Below are positions 35,622-48,090 of a DNA stretch of 64,000 nt, one piece after another. Both the position numbers and the translations under genes were made by a program. Source of the DNA: Mycolicibacterium doricum. Its GTDB lineage: Bacteria; Actinomycetota; Actinomycetes; Mycobacteriales; Mycobacteriaceae. The DNA lies in NCBI RefSeq assembly GCF_010728155.1, contig NZ_AP022605.1, positions 1,612,001 through 1,676,000 on the forward strand. The letters are read 5' to 3'. The notes beneath the pieces were generated by a model. That model was not told the DNA's origin. It saw only the letters and a program-made list of their open reading frames with translations, and made no database searches. How positions within the stretch are numbered: the first letter of the stretch is position 1; every line of letters starts with the position of its first letter.

Positions 35622-35685
35622 TTGTTCAATGTCTGGGTTGTTCAATGTCTGGGTTGTTCAATGTCGGGGTTGCTCAATGTCGGGC
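35622..35685 (+). repeat. Four 16-bp tandem repeats upstream of fmt
   Basis: The unit TTGTTCAATGTCTGGG is repeated at 35622, 35638, 35654 and 35670, the last two with substitutions (TCGGGG; TTGCTCAATGTCGGGC). It lies in the 260-bp priA-fmt gap, otherwise gene-free. The unit is markedly T-rich for this genome. Possible VNTR. Confidence 0.9.
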
Positions 35686-35809
35686 TGCTGTGGCCGTTGC
35701 GCTGTGGGCCAAGAACTACGAGACGGAGAAGGGAGTTGCCCGCGCCGAAACCCCGGCTGGTACGTGAGCTTCTCTGGTGCTGGCGCTAACCACCGTTCTG
35801 CGCCCTCCC

Positions 35810-35815
35810 TAGACT
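35810..35815 (+). promoter_or_regulatory. -10 box of fmt (likely leaderless)
   Basis: TAGACT followed by 6 nt and GTG 35822; no Shine-Dalgarno sequence. Confidence 0.4.
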
Positions 35816-35821
35816 GTCTCG

Positions 35822-36766
35822 GTGCGTCTCGTCTTCGCCGGCACCCCCGAGCCGGCCCTGCCCTCGCTGCAGCGGTTGATCGGATCGCCACGCCATGAGG
35901 TGGTGGCGGTACTGACCCGCCCCGATGCAGCGGCGGGCCGCCGCGGTAAGCCGTCGCCGTCGCCGGTCGCCCAGCTTGCTCTCGACCATGACATCCCGGT
36001 GCTGCGGCCCCCGAAACCCAACTCCGACGAGTTCGTCGCCGAACTGGGCGAGATCGCGCCGGACTGCTGCGCGGTCGTCGCGTACGGCGCGCTGTTGTCG
36101 GAGCGGCTGCTGGCCGTCCCCGCCCACGGCTGGATCAACCTGCACTTCTCTTTGCTGCCGGCCTGGCGCGGTGCTGCCCCGGTGCAGGCCGCCATCGCGG
36201 CCGGTGACTCGGTGACCGGGGCCACCACCTTTCTCATCGAGCCGGCACTCGATTCCGGGCCGGTGTACGGGGTGGTCACCGAGACGATCAGGCCGACCGA
36301 CACCGCGGGGGACCTCCTGGCCCGCCTCGCCGATTCCGGCGCGAATCTGCTGGAGAGCACGCTGGACGGCATCGCCGACGGCCGGCTGCAGGCGGTGGCG
36401 CAACCCACCGACGGCGTCACGGTCGCCCCGAAGATCCCCGTGGAGGAGGCCCGTGTCCGGTGGGATCTGCCCGCCCACGTCGTCGAGCGCCGGATCCGCG
36501 CCGTCACCCCGAACCCGGGCGCCTGGACAGTCATCGGTGACGTGCGGGTGAAGCTGGGACCGGTCACCGTCGTATCCACTGACTCCGCCGACTTCGCCGA
36601 ACCCCTCGATCCTGGCGCGCTGCGCGTCCTCAAGGACGCGGTGCACGTCGGCACCGCGACGAAACCGGTGCGCCTGGGTACCGTCCAGCCGCCCGGCAAG
36701 AAACCCATGAACGCCCCCGACTGGGCGCGCGGCGCCCGCCTCGACGCGTCGGTGTCGGCTCAGTGA
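35822..36766 (+). CDS. fmt: Methionyl-tRNA formyltransferase
   Basis: Formylates initiator Met-tRNA using 10-formyl-THF. The 314-residue protein has [15 protein letters not shown] at the N-terminus and the catalytic [18 protein letters not shown], with the C-terminal tRNA-binding domain from about residue 205. Its stop overlaps the rsmB start (GTGA). Confidence 0.96.
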   Translation: MRLVFAGTPEPALPSLQRLIGSPRHEVVAVLTRPDAAAGRRGKPSPSPVAQLALDHDIPVLRPPKPNSDEFVAELGEIAPDCCAVVAYGALLSERLLAVPAHGWINLHFSLLPAWRGAAPVQAAIAAGDSVTGATTFLIEPALDSGPVYGVVTETIRPTDTAGDLLARLADSGANLLESTLDGIADGRLQAVAQPTDGVTVAPKIPVEEARVRWDLPAHVVERRIRAVTPNPGAWTVIGDVRVKLGPVTVVSTDSADFAEPLDPGALRVLKDAVHVGTATKPVRLGTVQPPGKKPMNAPDWARGARLDASVSAQ

Positions 36767-38139
36767 CCCGCCCGCCGCACCGCCCGCAGCGCAACCGTCC
36801 CCAGCGACGCAAACCGCTGGACCCGGCGCGCCGCGTCGCGTTCGACGTCCTGCGCGCGGTGTCCGAGCGAGACGCCTACGCCAATCTTGCGCTTCCCGCG
36901 ACGCTCAACGAGCGCCGCCTCGACGCGCGAGACGCCGCGTTCGCCACCGAACTGGCCTACGGCACGTGCCGCAGCCGCGGCCTGCTGGACGCGGTCATCG
37001 GGAGCGCCGCGGGGCGTCCGGTGGACCGGATCGATCCGGTGCTGCTCGATCTCCTGCGGCTCGGCACCTATCAACTGCTGCGCACGCGGGTGGAGCCGCA
37101 CGCCGCGGTGTCCACCACGGTCGAGCAGGCGGGCATCGAATTCGACACCGCCCGGGCTGGGTTCGTCAACGGGGTGTTGCGCAAGATCGCCGGCCGCGAC
37201 GAGCAATCCTGGGTCGCGGAGCTGGCGCCGCCCGCCGACAGCGACCCGGTCGGGCACATCGCGTTCGCCCATGCGCATCCGCGCTGGGTCGCCCAAGCCT
37301 TCACCGATGCGCTCGGGGCCCGCGCCGGTGAGCTCGACGCACTGCTGGCCAGTGACGACGCCCGCCCGGTGGTGCACCTCGCCGCACGCCCCGGCGTGCT
37401 GAGCGCCGAGGAACTCGCGGCGGCGGTCGGCGGCGACGTGGGCCGCTATTCGCCGTACGCGGTCTACCTGCCCGGCGGTGACCCCGGCCGACTGAAACCC
37501 GTCCGCGACGGACGCGCGCTGGTGCAGGACGAGGGCAGCCAGCTGGTGGCCCGCGCGCTCACCCTGGCCCCCGTCGACGACGACCGCGGCCGCTGGCTCG
37601 ACCTGTGTGCCGGCCCGGGCGGGAAAACCGCCATGCTGGCGGCGCTGGCGCCCGGATCGATCACCGCGGTGGAACCGGCGCCGAGCCGCGCCGAGATGGT
37701 CGAGGAGAACACCCGTGGCCTCGACGTGTCGGTGCTGCGGGTCGACGGCCGCGATCCCGGTGTCGAACCCGGATTCGACCGGGTGCTCGTCGACGCGCCC
37801 TGCACCGGGCTCGGGGCGCTGCGGCGGCGGCCCGAGGCCCGGTGGCGAAGGCAACCCGGGGACGTGCCGGGTCTGGCTCGCCTGCAGTGGGAACTACTGG
37901 CCTCGGCGATTCGGCTCACCCGCCCCGGCGGCGTGGTGCTCTACGCGACGTGTTCACCGCATCTGGTCGAGACGGTCGGCGTGGTCGCGGATGCGCTCCG
38001 CCGCCATCCCGTCACCGCACTGGACACCCGCACGCTGTTCGAGCCCGTCGCCGATCTCGGTGACGGCCCGTACGTTCAGCTCTGGCCACACCGCCACGGC
38101 ACGGACGCGATGTTCGCCGCAGCGCTGCAAGTAATCTGA
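36763..38139 (+). CDS. rsmB: 16S rRNA m5C967 methyltransferase (RsmB/Fmu)
   Basis: Two domains: an N-terminal NusB-like RNA-binding domain (residues 25-160, with [14 protein letters not shown]) and a C-terminal AdoMet methyltransferase. The latter has the glycine loop [35 protein letters not shown] and the catalytic Cys in LYATCSPH. At 458 residues it is full length. It forms a tight cluster with fmt and rpe. Confidence 0.94.
   Translation: MTRPPHRPQRNRPQRRKPLDPARRVAFDVLRAVSERDAYANLALPATLNERRLDARDAAFATELAYGTCRSRGLLDAVIGSAAGRPVDRIDPVLLDLLRLGTYQLLRTRVEPHAAVSTTVEQAGIEFDTARAGFVNGVLRKIAGRDEQSWVAELAPPADSDPVGHIAFAHAHPRWVAQAFTDALGARAGELDALLASDDARPVVHLAARPGVLSAEELAAAVGGDVGRYSPYAVYLPGGDPGRLKPVRDGRALVQDEGSQLVARALTLAPVDDDRGRWLDLCAGPGGKTAMLAALAPGSITAVEPAPSRAEMVEENTRGLDVSVLRVDGRDPGVEPGFDRVLVDAPCTGLGALRRRPEARWRRQPGDVPGLARLQWELLASAIRLTRPGGVVLYATCSPHLVETVGVVADALRRHPVTALDTRTLFEPVADLGDGPYVQLWPHRHGTDAMFAAALQVI
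38132..38137 (+). promoter_or_regulatory. -10 box of rpe inside the rsmB 3' end
   Basis: TAATCT overlaps the rsmB stop codon and stands 7 nt before ATG 38145. Confidence 0.35.
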
Positions 38140-38144
38140 TCCGC

Positions 38145-38819
38145 ATGGCGCACCCCCTCATCGCACCGTCGATCCTGTCCGCCGACTTCACCCGGCTCGC
38201 GGACGAGGCGGCCGCGGTCACCGGCGCCGACTGGCTGCACGTCGACGTCATGGACAACCACTTCGTGCCGAACCTGACCCTCGGGCTGCCCGTCGTGAAA
38301 TCCCTGCTGCAGGTGACCGACATCCCGATGGATTGCCATCTGATGATCGAGAATCCCGAGCGGTGGGCGCCGCCGTACGCCGAGGCCGGCGCGCACAACG
38401 TCACGTTCCACGCCGAGGCTACCGACAACCCGGTCGCGGTGGCCCGCGACATCCGCGCGGCGGGCGCCAAGGCCGGACTGTCGGTGAAGCCGGGAACCCC
38501 GATCGATCCTTACCTGGAGATCCTGCGAGAGTTCGACACCCTGCTCATCATGTCGGTCGAACCCGGCTTCGGCGGGCAGAAGTTCATTCCCGAGGTGCTG
38601 CCGAAGGTCGGCATCGCGCGGCGGTTGGTCGACTCCGGTGAACTCAAGGTTCTGGTCGAGATTGACGGGGGCATCAACGAAGACACCATCGCCGCGGCCG
38701 CCGAGGCAGGCGTGGACTGTTTCGTCGCCGGATCCGCCGTGTACAGCGCGGAGGACCCGGCCGAGGCGGTGCGTTCGCTGCGCGATCGGGCCGCCGCCGC
38801 CTCCAAGCATCTGTTCTGA
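38145..38819 (+). CDS. rpe: Ribulose-phosphate 3-epimerase
   Basis: Interconverts ribulose-5-phosphate and xylulose-5-phosphate in the pentose phosphate pathway. TIM barrel of 224 residues with [23 protein letters not shown] (metal Asp), [12 protein letters not shown] and [10 protein letters not shown]. It overlaps ribD by one base, linking supply of ribulose phosphate with riboflavin synthesis. Confidence 0.96.
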   Translation: MAHPLIAPSILSADFTRLADEAAAVTGADWLHVDVMDNHFVPNLTLGLPVVKSLLQVTDIPMDCHLMIENPERWAPPYAEAGAHNVTFHAEATDNPVAVARDIRAAGAKAGLSVKPGTPIDPYLEILREFDTLLIMSVEPGFGGQKFIPEVLPKVGIARRLVDSGELKVLVEIDGGINEDTIAAAAEAGVDCFVAGSAVYSAEDPAEAVRSLRDRAAAASKHLF

Positions 38820-39820
38820 TGACTCCCGAGGCCGCGATGGCGCTGGCCGTCGGACAGGCCGACCGCGTCAAGGGCAGCACCTACCCGAATCCCCCTGTCG
38901 GAGCGGTCATCCTGGACGCCCACGGTGAGGTTGCGGGTATCGGAGCGACCCAGCCGCCGGGTGGCCCGCACGCGGAGGTGATGGCGTTGCGCCGCGCCGG
39001 CCCCAGGGCGGCGGGCGGCACCGCGGTGGTGACACTGGAGCCGTGCAACCATCACGGCCGGACCCCGCCGTGTGTCGATGCGCTTCTGGCAGCCGAGGTG
39101 TCGGCCGTCGTGTACGCCGTACCCGACCCGAATCCGGTGGCTGCCGGGGGAGCAGCCCGGCTCGGTGAATCCGGTGTCACGGTGACCGCCGGCGTACTCG
39201 GCGATGCGGTGGCCGGCGGGGTGCTGCGGGAGTGGCTGCACAAACAGCGGACCGGTGCACCGCATGTCACATGGAAGTTCGCCACCAGTGTGGACGGCCG
39301 CAGCGCCGCCGCCGACGGCAGCAGCCAGTGGATCACCAGCGAGGCCGCCCGCGCCGACGTACACCGCCGCCGAGCAGTCGCGGATGCCATCGTGGTCGGC
39401 ACCGGAACGGTGTTGGTCGACGATCCGGTGCTGACCGCGCGGCTCCCCGACGGCAGCCTCGCCGAACACCAACCGCTGCGCGTGGTGGTCGGCGAGCGCG
39501 AGATCTCGTCGGATTCCCGTGTGATGAACGACCATTCGCGCACCATGGTGATCCGCACCCGCGATCCACAGGAGGTGCTCAGCGCGCTGTCCGACCGCAC
39601 CGACGTCATCCTCGAGGGCGGTCCGACCCTGGCAGGTGCGTTCCTGCGGGCTGGGGCGATCGACCGGATCGTGGCCTATGTCGCGCCGATCCTGCTCGGC
39701 GGGCCGGTCACCGCCGTCGACGACGTCGGCGTGCCGAGCATCGCCCACGCCCAGCGGTGGCGGTTCGACGGGATCACCCCGATCGGGCCGGACGTGTTGC
39801 TGTCGCTGGTCCCCAGCTGA
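38819..39820 (+). CDS. ribD: Bifunctional riboflavin deaminase/reductase RibD
   Basis: N-terminal zinc deaminase (residues 1-140) with GPHAEVMAL and PCNHHGRTPPC as metal motifs. The C-terminal reductase starts near residue 150 (VTWKFATSVDGRSAA) and ends with the NADPH-binding EGGPTLAGAFL. At 333 residues it is somewhat shorter than the 360-residue E. coli enzyme but similar to mycobacterial RibG. It is separated from ribE by the P55/lprG pair. Confidence 0.94.
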   Translation: MTPEAAMALAVGQADRVKGSTYPNPPVGAVILDAHGEVAGIGATQPPGGPHAEVMALRRAGPRAAGGTAVVTLEPCNHHGRTPPCVDALLAAEVSAVVYAVPDPNPVAAGGAARLGESGVTVTAGVLGDAVAGGVLREWLHKQRTGAPHVTWKFATSVDGRSAAADGSSQWITSEAARADVHRRRAVADAIVVGTGTVLVDDPVLTARLPDGSLAEHQPLRVVVGEREISSDSRVMNDHSRTMVIRTRDPQEVLSALSDRTDVILEGGPTLAGAFLRAGAIDRIVAYVAPILLGGPVTAVDDVGVPSIAHAQRWRFDGITPIGPDVLLSLVPS

Positions 39821-39980
39821 GCGCGGTTCCCAGCCAATTCGCGCCGGCGTGAGAGCCGACACACACCGCATATCCCCCAGCTTGGAGAACTTATTGCCGG
39901 GGATGCGCCTCGGTACACTTGTGCCGAAGCGCTTTCACCGACGATCTGCGCGCGACGAGCAACAACAAAGGACGTCAAGC

Positions 39981-40133
39981 GTGACTGCACTACAGGACTG
40001 GCTCAGTATCCCGACGGCCGCACCCCGCGCCGTGGGGTCGTTCGTCTGGGGACCCCTGCGCAGCGTGCTGCCCAACCGCCCAGACGACCAGGAGGACTAC
40101 CGCTTGATCCGGCCCGGTACCGAGCGCTGCTGA
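39981..40133 (+). CDS. Small conserved-looking protein, 50 residues, function unknown
   Basis: GTG 39981 is preceded by AAAGGA at good distance and by a -10 candidate TACACT (39914-39919). The peptide begins TALQDWLSIPTAAPRAVGSF, has one short hydrophobic stretch (VGSFVWGPL) and a charged end rich in Asp and Arg. It stops 2 bp before the convergent P55 stop. Codon use is like the neighbours. I do not recognise a family. Confidence 0.6.
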   Translation: MTALQDWLSIPTAAPRAVGSFVWGPLRSVLPNRPDDQEDYRLIRPGTERC

Positions 40134-40134
40134 C

Positions 40135-41847
40135 TCAATCCTCGTTCCGGTGCCTGCCGGCCGGCGCTTGCCGCGGGATGCGCGTGGTCTGGTCTCCGGC
40201 CCCGGTGCCGAAAGCCCTGGTCGGCGCGTCGCCTGAATGTCGCGAGACGTTGATGAACTGGGTGGGCGCCTCGTCGTCTGCGTCCCGTAGCGAATCGACG
40301 TCGCCGGGCACGGCGGATACGTCCGCGTGCTCGTGCCTGCCGCTGATCAGCAATCCGAGCAGCGCACCGATCACACAGATGATCGTGGTGACGATGAAGA
40401 TGTCGCCGTACTGCAGCACGTACGCCGCGCGGTAGCGGTCCGCCTCGGCCGCCAGCCGCTCGGCCAGTGTGTCGGCACCGGGTGGGAACGGCAACGTCTG
40501 CAGGTGCTGGTTGAGCCGGTACAGGCCCCACGCCGACAGCGCCGCCAGGCCGATCAGCATGCCGATCATGCGGGACACCACGACTGCGGCCGACGCGATG
40601 CCGTGCTGGGAGGCGGGCACGACGCGCAGCGACGCCGAGGTCAGCGGTCCGATCACCAGGCCAAGGCCGATCCCGGCGATCACCAGGTCCGTGTCGAGGA
40701 CCGGCAGGCTGATGAGGCCCAGGTCGTGGCGGGCCGAGAGCAGGTCGACCGGCCACCTGGAGATCAGGAAATACCCGCCCGCGGCGATCAGCAGGCCGAC
40801 AAACGCCACCAGCCGGTCACCGATGCGGCCGGCCAGCCAGCCGCCGAGCAGCGCCCCGATCGGCAGGGCGACCAGGAACCGCAGCAGCAGGAAGGCGGCC
40901 TGGTTCTGGTCCTGGCCGAGGACCCCCTGGCCGAACAGTTCGACGTTGACCAACGTCACCATGAGCGCCGCACCGGCGCACAACGAGGCGCCCAGCGCCG
41001 CGAGGAACGGCCGGAAGTGCACACCGGCCGGTTCGATCAAACGGGTGCGGGCGAAACGTTCCCACACGAAGAACGCAATCGCCGCGGCCGCCGCGCCGAC
41101 GAGCACGGGCGGACCCCAGGTCGGCAGGATCTGCTCACCGTCGGGCGCCGGGTTGTAGAGGCCGATCACCGCCAGGCCCAGTGCGAGCGCCAGCAACAGG
41201 CCGCCCATGACGTCGACCCGTTCGGGCTCGTCGGACTTCTGCCTGCCCGGCAGGCTGAAGTGGATCATCACCATCGCGATCGCCGCGAGCGGCACGTTGA
41301 TCCAGAAGACGGCCTGCCAGGTGTTCAGCGCGGCCACCACGCCGATGCCGTAGAGCGGCCCGAGCACGCTGCCCAGCTCCTGCGCGGCGCCGATCCCGCC
41401 GAGTACCGAAGCGCGGTTGCGGGCTGACCACAGGTCGGCGGCCAGTGCCAGCGTGACGGGCAGCAGCGCGCCGCTGGCGGTGCCCTGGATGGTCCGACCG
41501 ACGACCATCGGGATCAGGTCGTCGGACAGCGCGGTGATCACCGAGCCGACCGCGAATCCGGCGAGGCTGAGCTGCAAGATGAACTTGCGGCCGAACCGGT
41601 CCGAGGCCCGGCCCAGCAGCGGCATCGCCGCGATGTAGCCCAGCAGGTACCAGGTGATGATCGGCGTCACCCGCTGGATCTGATTGATCGCGATCCCGAT
41701 GTCGAACATGATGTCGCGGATGATCGTCACCACGACATAGGTGTCGAGCGCGCCGAGCAGCACCGCGAGACTGCCCGCACCGATCGCGATCCGACGGCTC
41801 CGGCTGCTCGCCGGCTCGACGGCCTGGTCGAACTTGCCGGTCGGCAT
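40135..41847 (-). CDS. p55: P55-type MFS transporter (14 TM), partner of LprG
   Basis: Major facilitator of the DHA2/EmrB type with about 14 helices. It has the MFS motif [31 protein letters not shown], and the antiporter motif C region [17 protein letters not shown]. The C-terminal 60 or so residues are hydrophilic. In mycobacteria P55 (Rv1410c) is encoded with LprG and helps move triacylglycerides and lipoarabinomannan-related lipids; it also affects drug tolerance. The start ATG 41847 shares a base with the lprG stop, so the pair is translationally coupled. GTG 41850 is an alternative. Confidence 0.93.
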   Translation of the reverse strand: MPTGKFDQAVEPASSRSRRIAIGAGSLAVLLGALDTYVVVTIIRDIMFDIGIAINQIQRVTPIITWYLLGYIAAMPLLGRASDRFGRKFILQLSLAGFAVGSVITALSDDLIPMVVGRTIQGTASGALLPVTLALAADLWSARNRASVLGGIGAAQELGSVLGPLYGIGVVAALNTWQAVFWINVPLAAIAMVMIHFSLPGRQKSDEPERVDVMGGLLLALALGLAVIGLYNPAPDGEQILPTWGPPVLVGAAAAAIAFFVWERFARTRLIEPAGVHFRPFLAALGASLCAGAALMVTLVNVELFGQGVLGQDQNQAAFLLLRFLVALPIGALLGGWLAGRIGDRLVAFVGLLIAAGGYFLISRWPVDLLSARHDLGLISLPVLDTDLVIAGIGLGLVIGPLTSASLRVVPASQHGIASAAVVVSRMIGMLIGLAALSAWGLYRLNQHLQTLPFPPGADTLAERLAAEADRYRAAYVLQYGDIFIVTTIICVIGALLGLLISGRHEHADVSAVPGDVDSLRDADDEAPTQFINVSRHSGDAPTRAFGTGAGDQTTRIPRQAPAGRHRNED

Positions 41848-42560
41848 CACACCGCCGGCTTAGTGACGGTGACCTGCTTACCCCAGTCCGACAGCGTCAT
41901 CGTGACGCTGTTTCCTGCGCTGGGCTCCAGCTTCACCTGCGCCAGGTTGTGGTTGCCCTCTTCTTCGATCCAGGCCACCGCGGGCACCGGGCCGGTCGCG
42001 CCGATCTGGGGGGCGATCGCGTTGACGGCCTCGGCGGTGACGGTGCCGCTCACGCGCACGGTGTCCACACCACTGACGTTCTCCCGGCCCTCCGCCTTCG
42101 GGTCGCTGAAGTTGGCGAGCACATTGGCCAGGCCCTTGTCGGGGCTGAGGATGGCCGCGGCGTCGTAGATGTCGGCGGCGGGGCCGAAGTCCTGGAAGCT
42201 GCCGGCACTGATGGCCCCGTACAGGTTGCCGTCGGCGACCACGAACTCGACCCCTTCCAGCCGCTGGCCGAGGAACACGATGTCGGCCTTGCCCGAGGCC
42301 GCCACCGCCGGCGTGTTGGTCAAGTCCCCTTGCAGTGACTCGATCGGCAACTGTTCGATCGTGCCCTGCACCGTCAAGTTCAGGTGCACGCTCTGCAGGT
42401 CACGGGTGGTCTGCGTGGCGTCCTGCAGCAGTGCGGCAGCGTCGGGCAATGGTCTGTCGGCGTCCTCCGAGGATGAGGAGCAACCCGCGACGAACATCGC
42501 GGCGGCGAGGAGGAGGGCGACGATCAGGGCCTGGGCGGCATGGCGAGGGCTCGACGGCAT
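41847..42560 (-). CDS. lprG: Lipoprotein LprG (LppX_LprAFG family)
   Basis: Lipid-binding cell-envelope lipoprotein that carries triacylated lipids and is a TLR2 ligand in pathogenic relatives. The signal peptide of about 25 residues ends in the lipobox FVAGC. The mature domain shows [40 protein letters not shown] and an [15 protein letters not shown] block. The 237-residue length agrees with Rv1411c (236). Cotranscribed with P55. Confidence 0.94.
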   Translation of the reverse strand: MPSSPRHAAQALIVALLLAAAMFVAGCSSSSEDADRPLPDAAALLQDATQTTRDLQSVHLNLTVQGTIEQLPIESLQGDLTNTPAVAASGKADIVFLGQRLEGVEFVVADGNLYGAISAGSFQDFGPAADIYDAAAILSPDKGLANVLANFSDPKAEGRENVSGVDTVRVSGTVTAEAVNAIAPQIGATGPVPAVAWIEEEGNHNLAQVKLEPSAGNSVTMTLSDWGKQVTVTKPAV

Positions 42561-42566
42561 GACTGC

Positions 42567-42572
42567 ATCGTA
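42567..42572 (-). promoter_or_regulatory. -10 box of lprG-p55 (likely leaderless)
   Basis: On the minus strand TACGAT is followed by 6 nt and ATG 42560. Confidence 0.4.
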
Positions 42573-42629
42573 GAGGGTGGCCGTTCGAGCATCCTGTCGC
42601 GCGGCCAGCGGAGGAGTTCGAGCGGGGAC

Positions 42630-42635
42630 TAGCCT
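42630..42635 (+). promoter_or_regulatory. -10 box of ribE (likely leaderless)
   Basis: TAGCCT followed by 6 nt and GTG 42642. No FMN riboswitch fold fits in the 81-bp gap. Confidence 0.4.
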
Positions 42636-42641
42636 GGTCGG

Positions 42642-43253
42642 GTGTTCACGGGAATCGTCGAAGAAGTGGGCGAGGTCATCGGCAAACACGACCTCACCGA
42701 CGCGGCGCGGTTGGTGATTCGCGGACCGGTCGTCACCGCCGACGCCGGCCACGGTGACTCGATCGCGGTCAACGGGGTGTGTCTGACCGTGGTGGAGATC
42801 CAGCCGGGCGGCGTGTTCTCCGCCGACGTCATGGGCGAGACGCTCGACCGCTCCGGCCTCGGCGACGTCGGCGTCGGCAGCCGGGTCAACCTGGAACGTG
42901 CCGCCGCGGTCAACAGCCGCCTGGGCGGTCACATCGTGCAGGGGCACGTCGACGGCACCGGTTATGTGATTGCGCGCACACCGTCGGAGCACTGGGAAGT
43001 GGTGCGCGTCGCGCTCCCGACGGCGTTGGCGCGCTACGTCGTGGAGAAGGGGTCGATCACCGTCGACGGGGTGTCGTTGACCGTGTCTGCGCTGGGTCAC
43101 GCCGCGGAAGAAGACTGGTTCGAGGTGTCGTTGATACCCACCACACGCGAACTCACCACCCTCGGCAGCGCACCGGTCGGCACCCGGGTGAACCTGGAGG
43201 TCGACGTCATCGCCAAATACGTCGAACGGCTGATGAGCCGCCCCACCGACTGA
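42642..43253 (+). CDS. ribE: Riboflavin synthase alpha chain
   Basis: Dismutates two lumazines to riboflavin. It is 203 residues with the expected internal duplication: barrel 1 starts MFTGIVEEVG and has NGVCLTV, and barrel 2 has HVDGTG and DGVSLTV. In mycobacteria it is often called ribC. A 100-bp gap with a possible 17-codon leader peptide (43303-43356) precedes ribBA. Confidence 0.95.
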   Translation: MFTGIVEEVGEVIGKHDLTDAARLVIRGPVVTADAGHGDSIAVNGVCLTVVEIQPGGVFSADVMGETLDRSGLGDVGVGSRVNLERAAAVNSRLGGHIVQGHVDGTGYVIARTPSEHWEVVRVALPTALARYVVEKGSITVDGVSLTVSALGHAAEEDWFEVSLIPTTRELTTLGSAPVGTRVNLEVDVIAKYVERLMSRPTD

Positions 43254-43352
43254 CACTGGCAATATTCGGTGCGCTCCAGTGGTTCATACTGAAGCGAGGA
43301 CGATGATTTTTCCTGGTTCCGCGTGTTCGGGAACCGGTAAGGGTGGCAGACA

Positions 43353-45580
<2,228 letters not shown>

Positions 45581-45594
<14 letters not shown>

Positions 45595-45633
45595 CATCTC
45601 ACACAGTCAGTGACATCACACAGTCAGTGACAT
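45581..45633. repeat. Three tandem repeats at a convergent gene junction
   Basis: CACACAGTCAGTGACAT occurs at 45581, 45600 and 45617; the first copy is followed by CT, the second directly abuts the third. The first copy supplies the stop of the plus-strand membrane gene (TGA 45592-45594). The last supplies the final codons and stop of the minus-strand GNAT gene. Confidence 0.9.
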
Positions 45634-46080
45634 CGCGAACTCGTGGCGCGGCCCGACGGTCGCTGCCGAGATCCGGAATCCGACGCTCTCGTACACCGCA
45701 CGCGCCACCGCGTTGTCGGCGGCCACCCGCAGCCTCACCGTGTGCACCCGTTGGCTGCGCGCCCAGTCCACCGCCGCCTCGACCAGCGGGCGGGCCAGCC
45801 CGTGTCCACGCGCATCCGGGTCCAGCCACAGCGAGTACAGGTACACCGACTGCGGGTTTTCGCGCTGTGCGCTGATCAGACCGGCCGGGCGGCCCTCGAC
45901 GAGCACCGCGAACTGTGCGTGTTCGCGCAGTCGGCGGCGCCACTGCGCGGCGGTGAAGGACGATTCGTGCCGGTACTGGGCGTCGTCGACACCCAGCGAA
46001 TCGGTCAGCGCCCGCAACCGCACCACGGCGAATTGCCACCAGTCGGCTTCGGTCAGCCGGGTGACGTGCTGTTCGGTCAT
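45616..46080 (-). CDS. GNAT-family N-acetyltransferase
   Basis: A 154-residue GCN5-type acetyltransferase. Acetyl-CoA binding is shown by LWLDPDARGHGLARPLVEAA (motif A, R/Q-x-x-G-x-G/A form). The C-terminal AADNAVARAVYESVGF is a typical motif B. Substrate unknown. It converges on the membrane gene, and the last five codons are repeat-derived. Confidence 0.88.
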   Translation of the reverse strand: MTEQHVTRLTEADWWQFAVVRLRALTDSLGVDDAQYRHESSFTAAQWRRRLREHAQFAVLVEGRPAGLISAQRENPQSVYLYSLWLDPDARGHGLARPLVEAAVDWARSQRVHTVRLRVAADNAVARAVYESVGFRISAATVGPRHEFAMSLTV

Positions 46081-46097
46081 TGGGTCTGGCTCCCCAA

Positions 46098-46114
46098 GTC
46101 GCTACGCTCCTGCC
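46098..46114 (-). repeat. Dispersed gene-end repeat, copy 3 (ggt 3' end)
   Basis: On the minus strand GGCAGGAGCGTAGCGAC. The TAG inside the motif (46102-46104) is the stop codon of ggt. Confidence 0.6.
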
Positions 46115-48078
46115 TGCCGGCCGTCGCCCATGACCATCCCCTCGCGTCGTGGGTCGGCGCCGCCGATCCAGCCGGCGTCATCGCGGACGATCGCCGACAG
46201 CCCACTGGACTGGTCGGCGAGGTCGACACGGTGACCGAGCTTGCGCAGACCCGTCACGAGTGGATCGTTGGCACCGTTGTCGGTGATGTCGACGTTGGGA
46301 TGTTCACCGCCTACGTTGGTCTCCGGGGTGTTGTCGGCCCCGAAATCGACCATGCCCACCGCCTGCTGCGGGTCCAAGCCCCAATCCAGCACGCCGACAA
46401 GGGTTTTCACCACGAACTGGATGATCACCGCGCCGCCGGGGGAGCCGAGCACCGCGTACAGCGGCCCCCGTGCGCCGGGTGCGCCGGGCGGTGCGTCGAA
46501 CACCAGCGTCGGGGCCATGGTGCTGCGCGGCCGCTTACCGGGCTGCAGCCGGTTGGCCACGGGCACGCCGTCGGGGCCCACCGGTTCGGCGGCGAAATCG
46601 GTGAGCTGGTTGTTCAGCAGGAATCCGTCGACCATGTGGAACGACCCGAACTGCGACTCCACGGTGGTGGTCAGTGACGCCGCGTTGCCGTAGGAGTCCA
46701 CAATGCTGACCTGGCTGGTCCCGTGCTCCTTGGGTTGCGCGGTGGGCGCGGCCGGCGGCCCGAACTGCCCTGGTTTGGCGGTGCCCATACTGCGCCGTTC
46801 GTTGATCAGCGCGGCACGGCCGGCCAGGTAGGCGGTGTTGAGCAGGGTGTCCGAGGAGCCGCCGGGCAGTGGTACGAAGGCGGTGTCGGCGACGTAGCGG
46901 TCGCGGTCCGCGTAGGCCAGCCGCTCGGCCTCGGAGATGAGGTGCACCCCCATCACGTCCGGCCTGCCGCCGTTGCGGTCGATGTCGTCGGGGCGGTAGT
47001 CGGCCATGGGGAAACGCTCCAGCATCCCGAGCGTCGCGAGCACCGCGATACCGCCCGACGACGGCGGCGGCATTCCGCAGATCTCCTTGCCGCGGTACGG
47101 GCGACACAGCGGCTGACGGACTTCGACGGTGTAGTCGGCGAGATCCTGCAGAGTCATCGCGCTGGGTGTGCGGCCGCCCGAGGCGTCCGCCGCCGCCTCG
47201 ACGACGGCTTCGGCGATCGCGCCCCGGTAGAATGCGTCGGCGCCGTCGGACGCGATCGCGCCGAGGGTCTTGGCGTAGGCGGAGTTGGTCAGGCGGCTGC
47301 CCGCGACCTTCGGGCTGCCGTCGGCGTTGAGGAAGTACCGTCCCGCAGCGGCGTCGAGTCGCAGTTCCGCCCGGCTGTCGGAGATCGCCGCCGCCAGCCG
47401 CGGGCTGACGTCGAAGCCGTCGTCGGCGAGTTGGACCGCCGGCTCGAACAGTTCCCGCCACGTGGTGCTGCCGTGCGCGTCGTGGACCGTCTGCAACATC
47501 CGCACGATGCCCGGCACGCCGATCGAGCGCCCGGACGCCCGAGCATCCGGTTTGGGTGGCGTGCGGTCGGTGTCGCTGACCCACCGCAGATAGTTCTCCG
47601 TCGCGGCAGCCGGAGCGACCTCGCGACCGTCGTAGGCCTGCACCGTTGCCGATACGGCGTCGTAGTACAGCAGGAAGCCGCCGCCCCCGACGCCGGAGGA
47701 CTGCGGTTCGACGAGTCCGAGCACCGCCTGGGCGGTCACCACGGCGTCGGCCGCGGTACCGCCGTCGCGAAGCACCCGACAGGCCGCCTGGGTGGCCAGC
47801 GGGTTTGCCGTCGACACCGAGTATCGAGCCGTGTGCACCGCCGTCATGTCCTTGCGGTAACCGGTGCCCACCTCCGGTTCGTTGGCAAGGTCGTCCCGAC
47901 CATCCCCCGATGGCGCCGCCTCGGGGGTCTTGGGGGTGGGAGTGCCGTTCGACACGATCTCGCAGGGCACCGGCGGCGGGGTCGGGGGAGCTTGCTGGGG
48001 ATCGGAACATCCGGCCATGAGCAACACCACCCCTCCCAGCAGGGCGGTCACCTTCTGTACCGACGCCGGTATCCGCAC
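46102..48078 (-). CDS. ggt: Gamma-glutamyltranspeptidase, lipoprotein
   Basis: Hydrolyses gamma-glutamyl bonds of glutathione-like substrates outside the membrane. The 658 residues start with a signal peptide and lipobox LLMAGC. The Ntn-hydrolase autocleavage Thr is in HGTSQVSIVDSYGNA, preceding SLTTTVESQFGS. STMAPTLVF and GSPGGAVIIQ are the C-terminal signature. A Pro-rich linker of about 50 residues follows the lipidated Cys. GTG 48078 has a -10 box TACCGT 6 nt upstream. The stop lies within a dispersed repeat. Confidence 0.93.
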   Translation of the reverse strand: MRIPASVQKVTALLGGVVLLMAGCSDPQQAPPTPPPVPCEIVSNGTPTPKTPEAAPSGDGRDDLANEPEVGTGYRKDMTAVHTARYSVSTANPLATQAACRVLRDGGTAADAVVTAQAVLGLVEPQSSGVGGGGFLLYYDAVSATVQAYDGREVAPAAATENYLRWVSDTDRTPPKPDARASGRSIGVPGIVRMLQTVHDAHGSTTWRELFEPAVQLADDGFDVSPRLAAAISDSRAELRLDAAAGRYFLNADGSPKVAGSRLTNSAYAKTLGAIASDGADAFYRGAIAEAVVEAAADASGGRTPSAMTLQDLADYTVEVRQPLCRPYRGKEICGMPPPSSGGIAVLATLGMLERFPMADYRPDDIDRNGGRPDVMGVHLISEAERLAYADRDRYVADTAFVPLPGGSSDTLLNTAYLAGRAALINERRSMGTAKPGQFGPPAAPTAQPKEHGTSQVSIVDSYGNAASLTTTVESQFGSFHMVDGFLLNNQLTDFAAEPVGPDGVPVANRLQPGKRPRSTMAPTLVFDAPPGAPGARGPLYAVLGSPGGAVIIQFVVKTLVGVLDWGLDPQQAVGMVDFGADNTPETNVGGEHPNVDITDNGANDPLVTGLRKLGHRVDLADQSSGLSAIVRDDAGWIGGADPRREGMVMGDGRQAGA

Positions 48079-48084
48079 CCTTCG

Positions 48085-48090
48085 ACGGTA
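48085..48090 (-). promoter_or_regulatory. -10 box of ggt (likely leaderless)
   Basis: Minus-strand TACCGT, 6 nt, then GTG 48078. Confidence 0.4.

Noticed and set aside
42561..42641. FMN riboswitch before ribE
   Set aside because: The gap is only 81 bp, contains two leaderless promoters facing apart, and lacks the RFN conserved bases.
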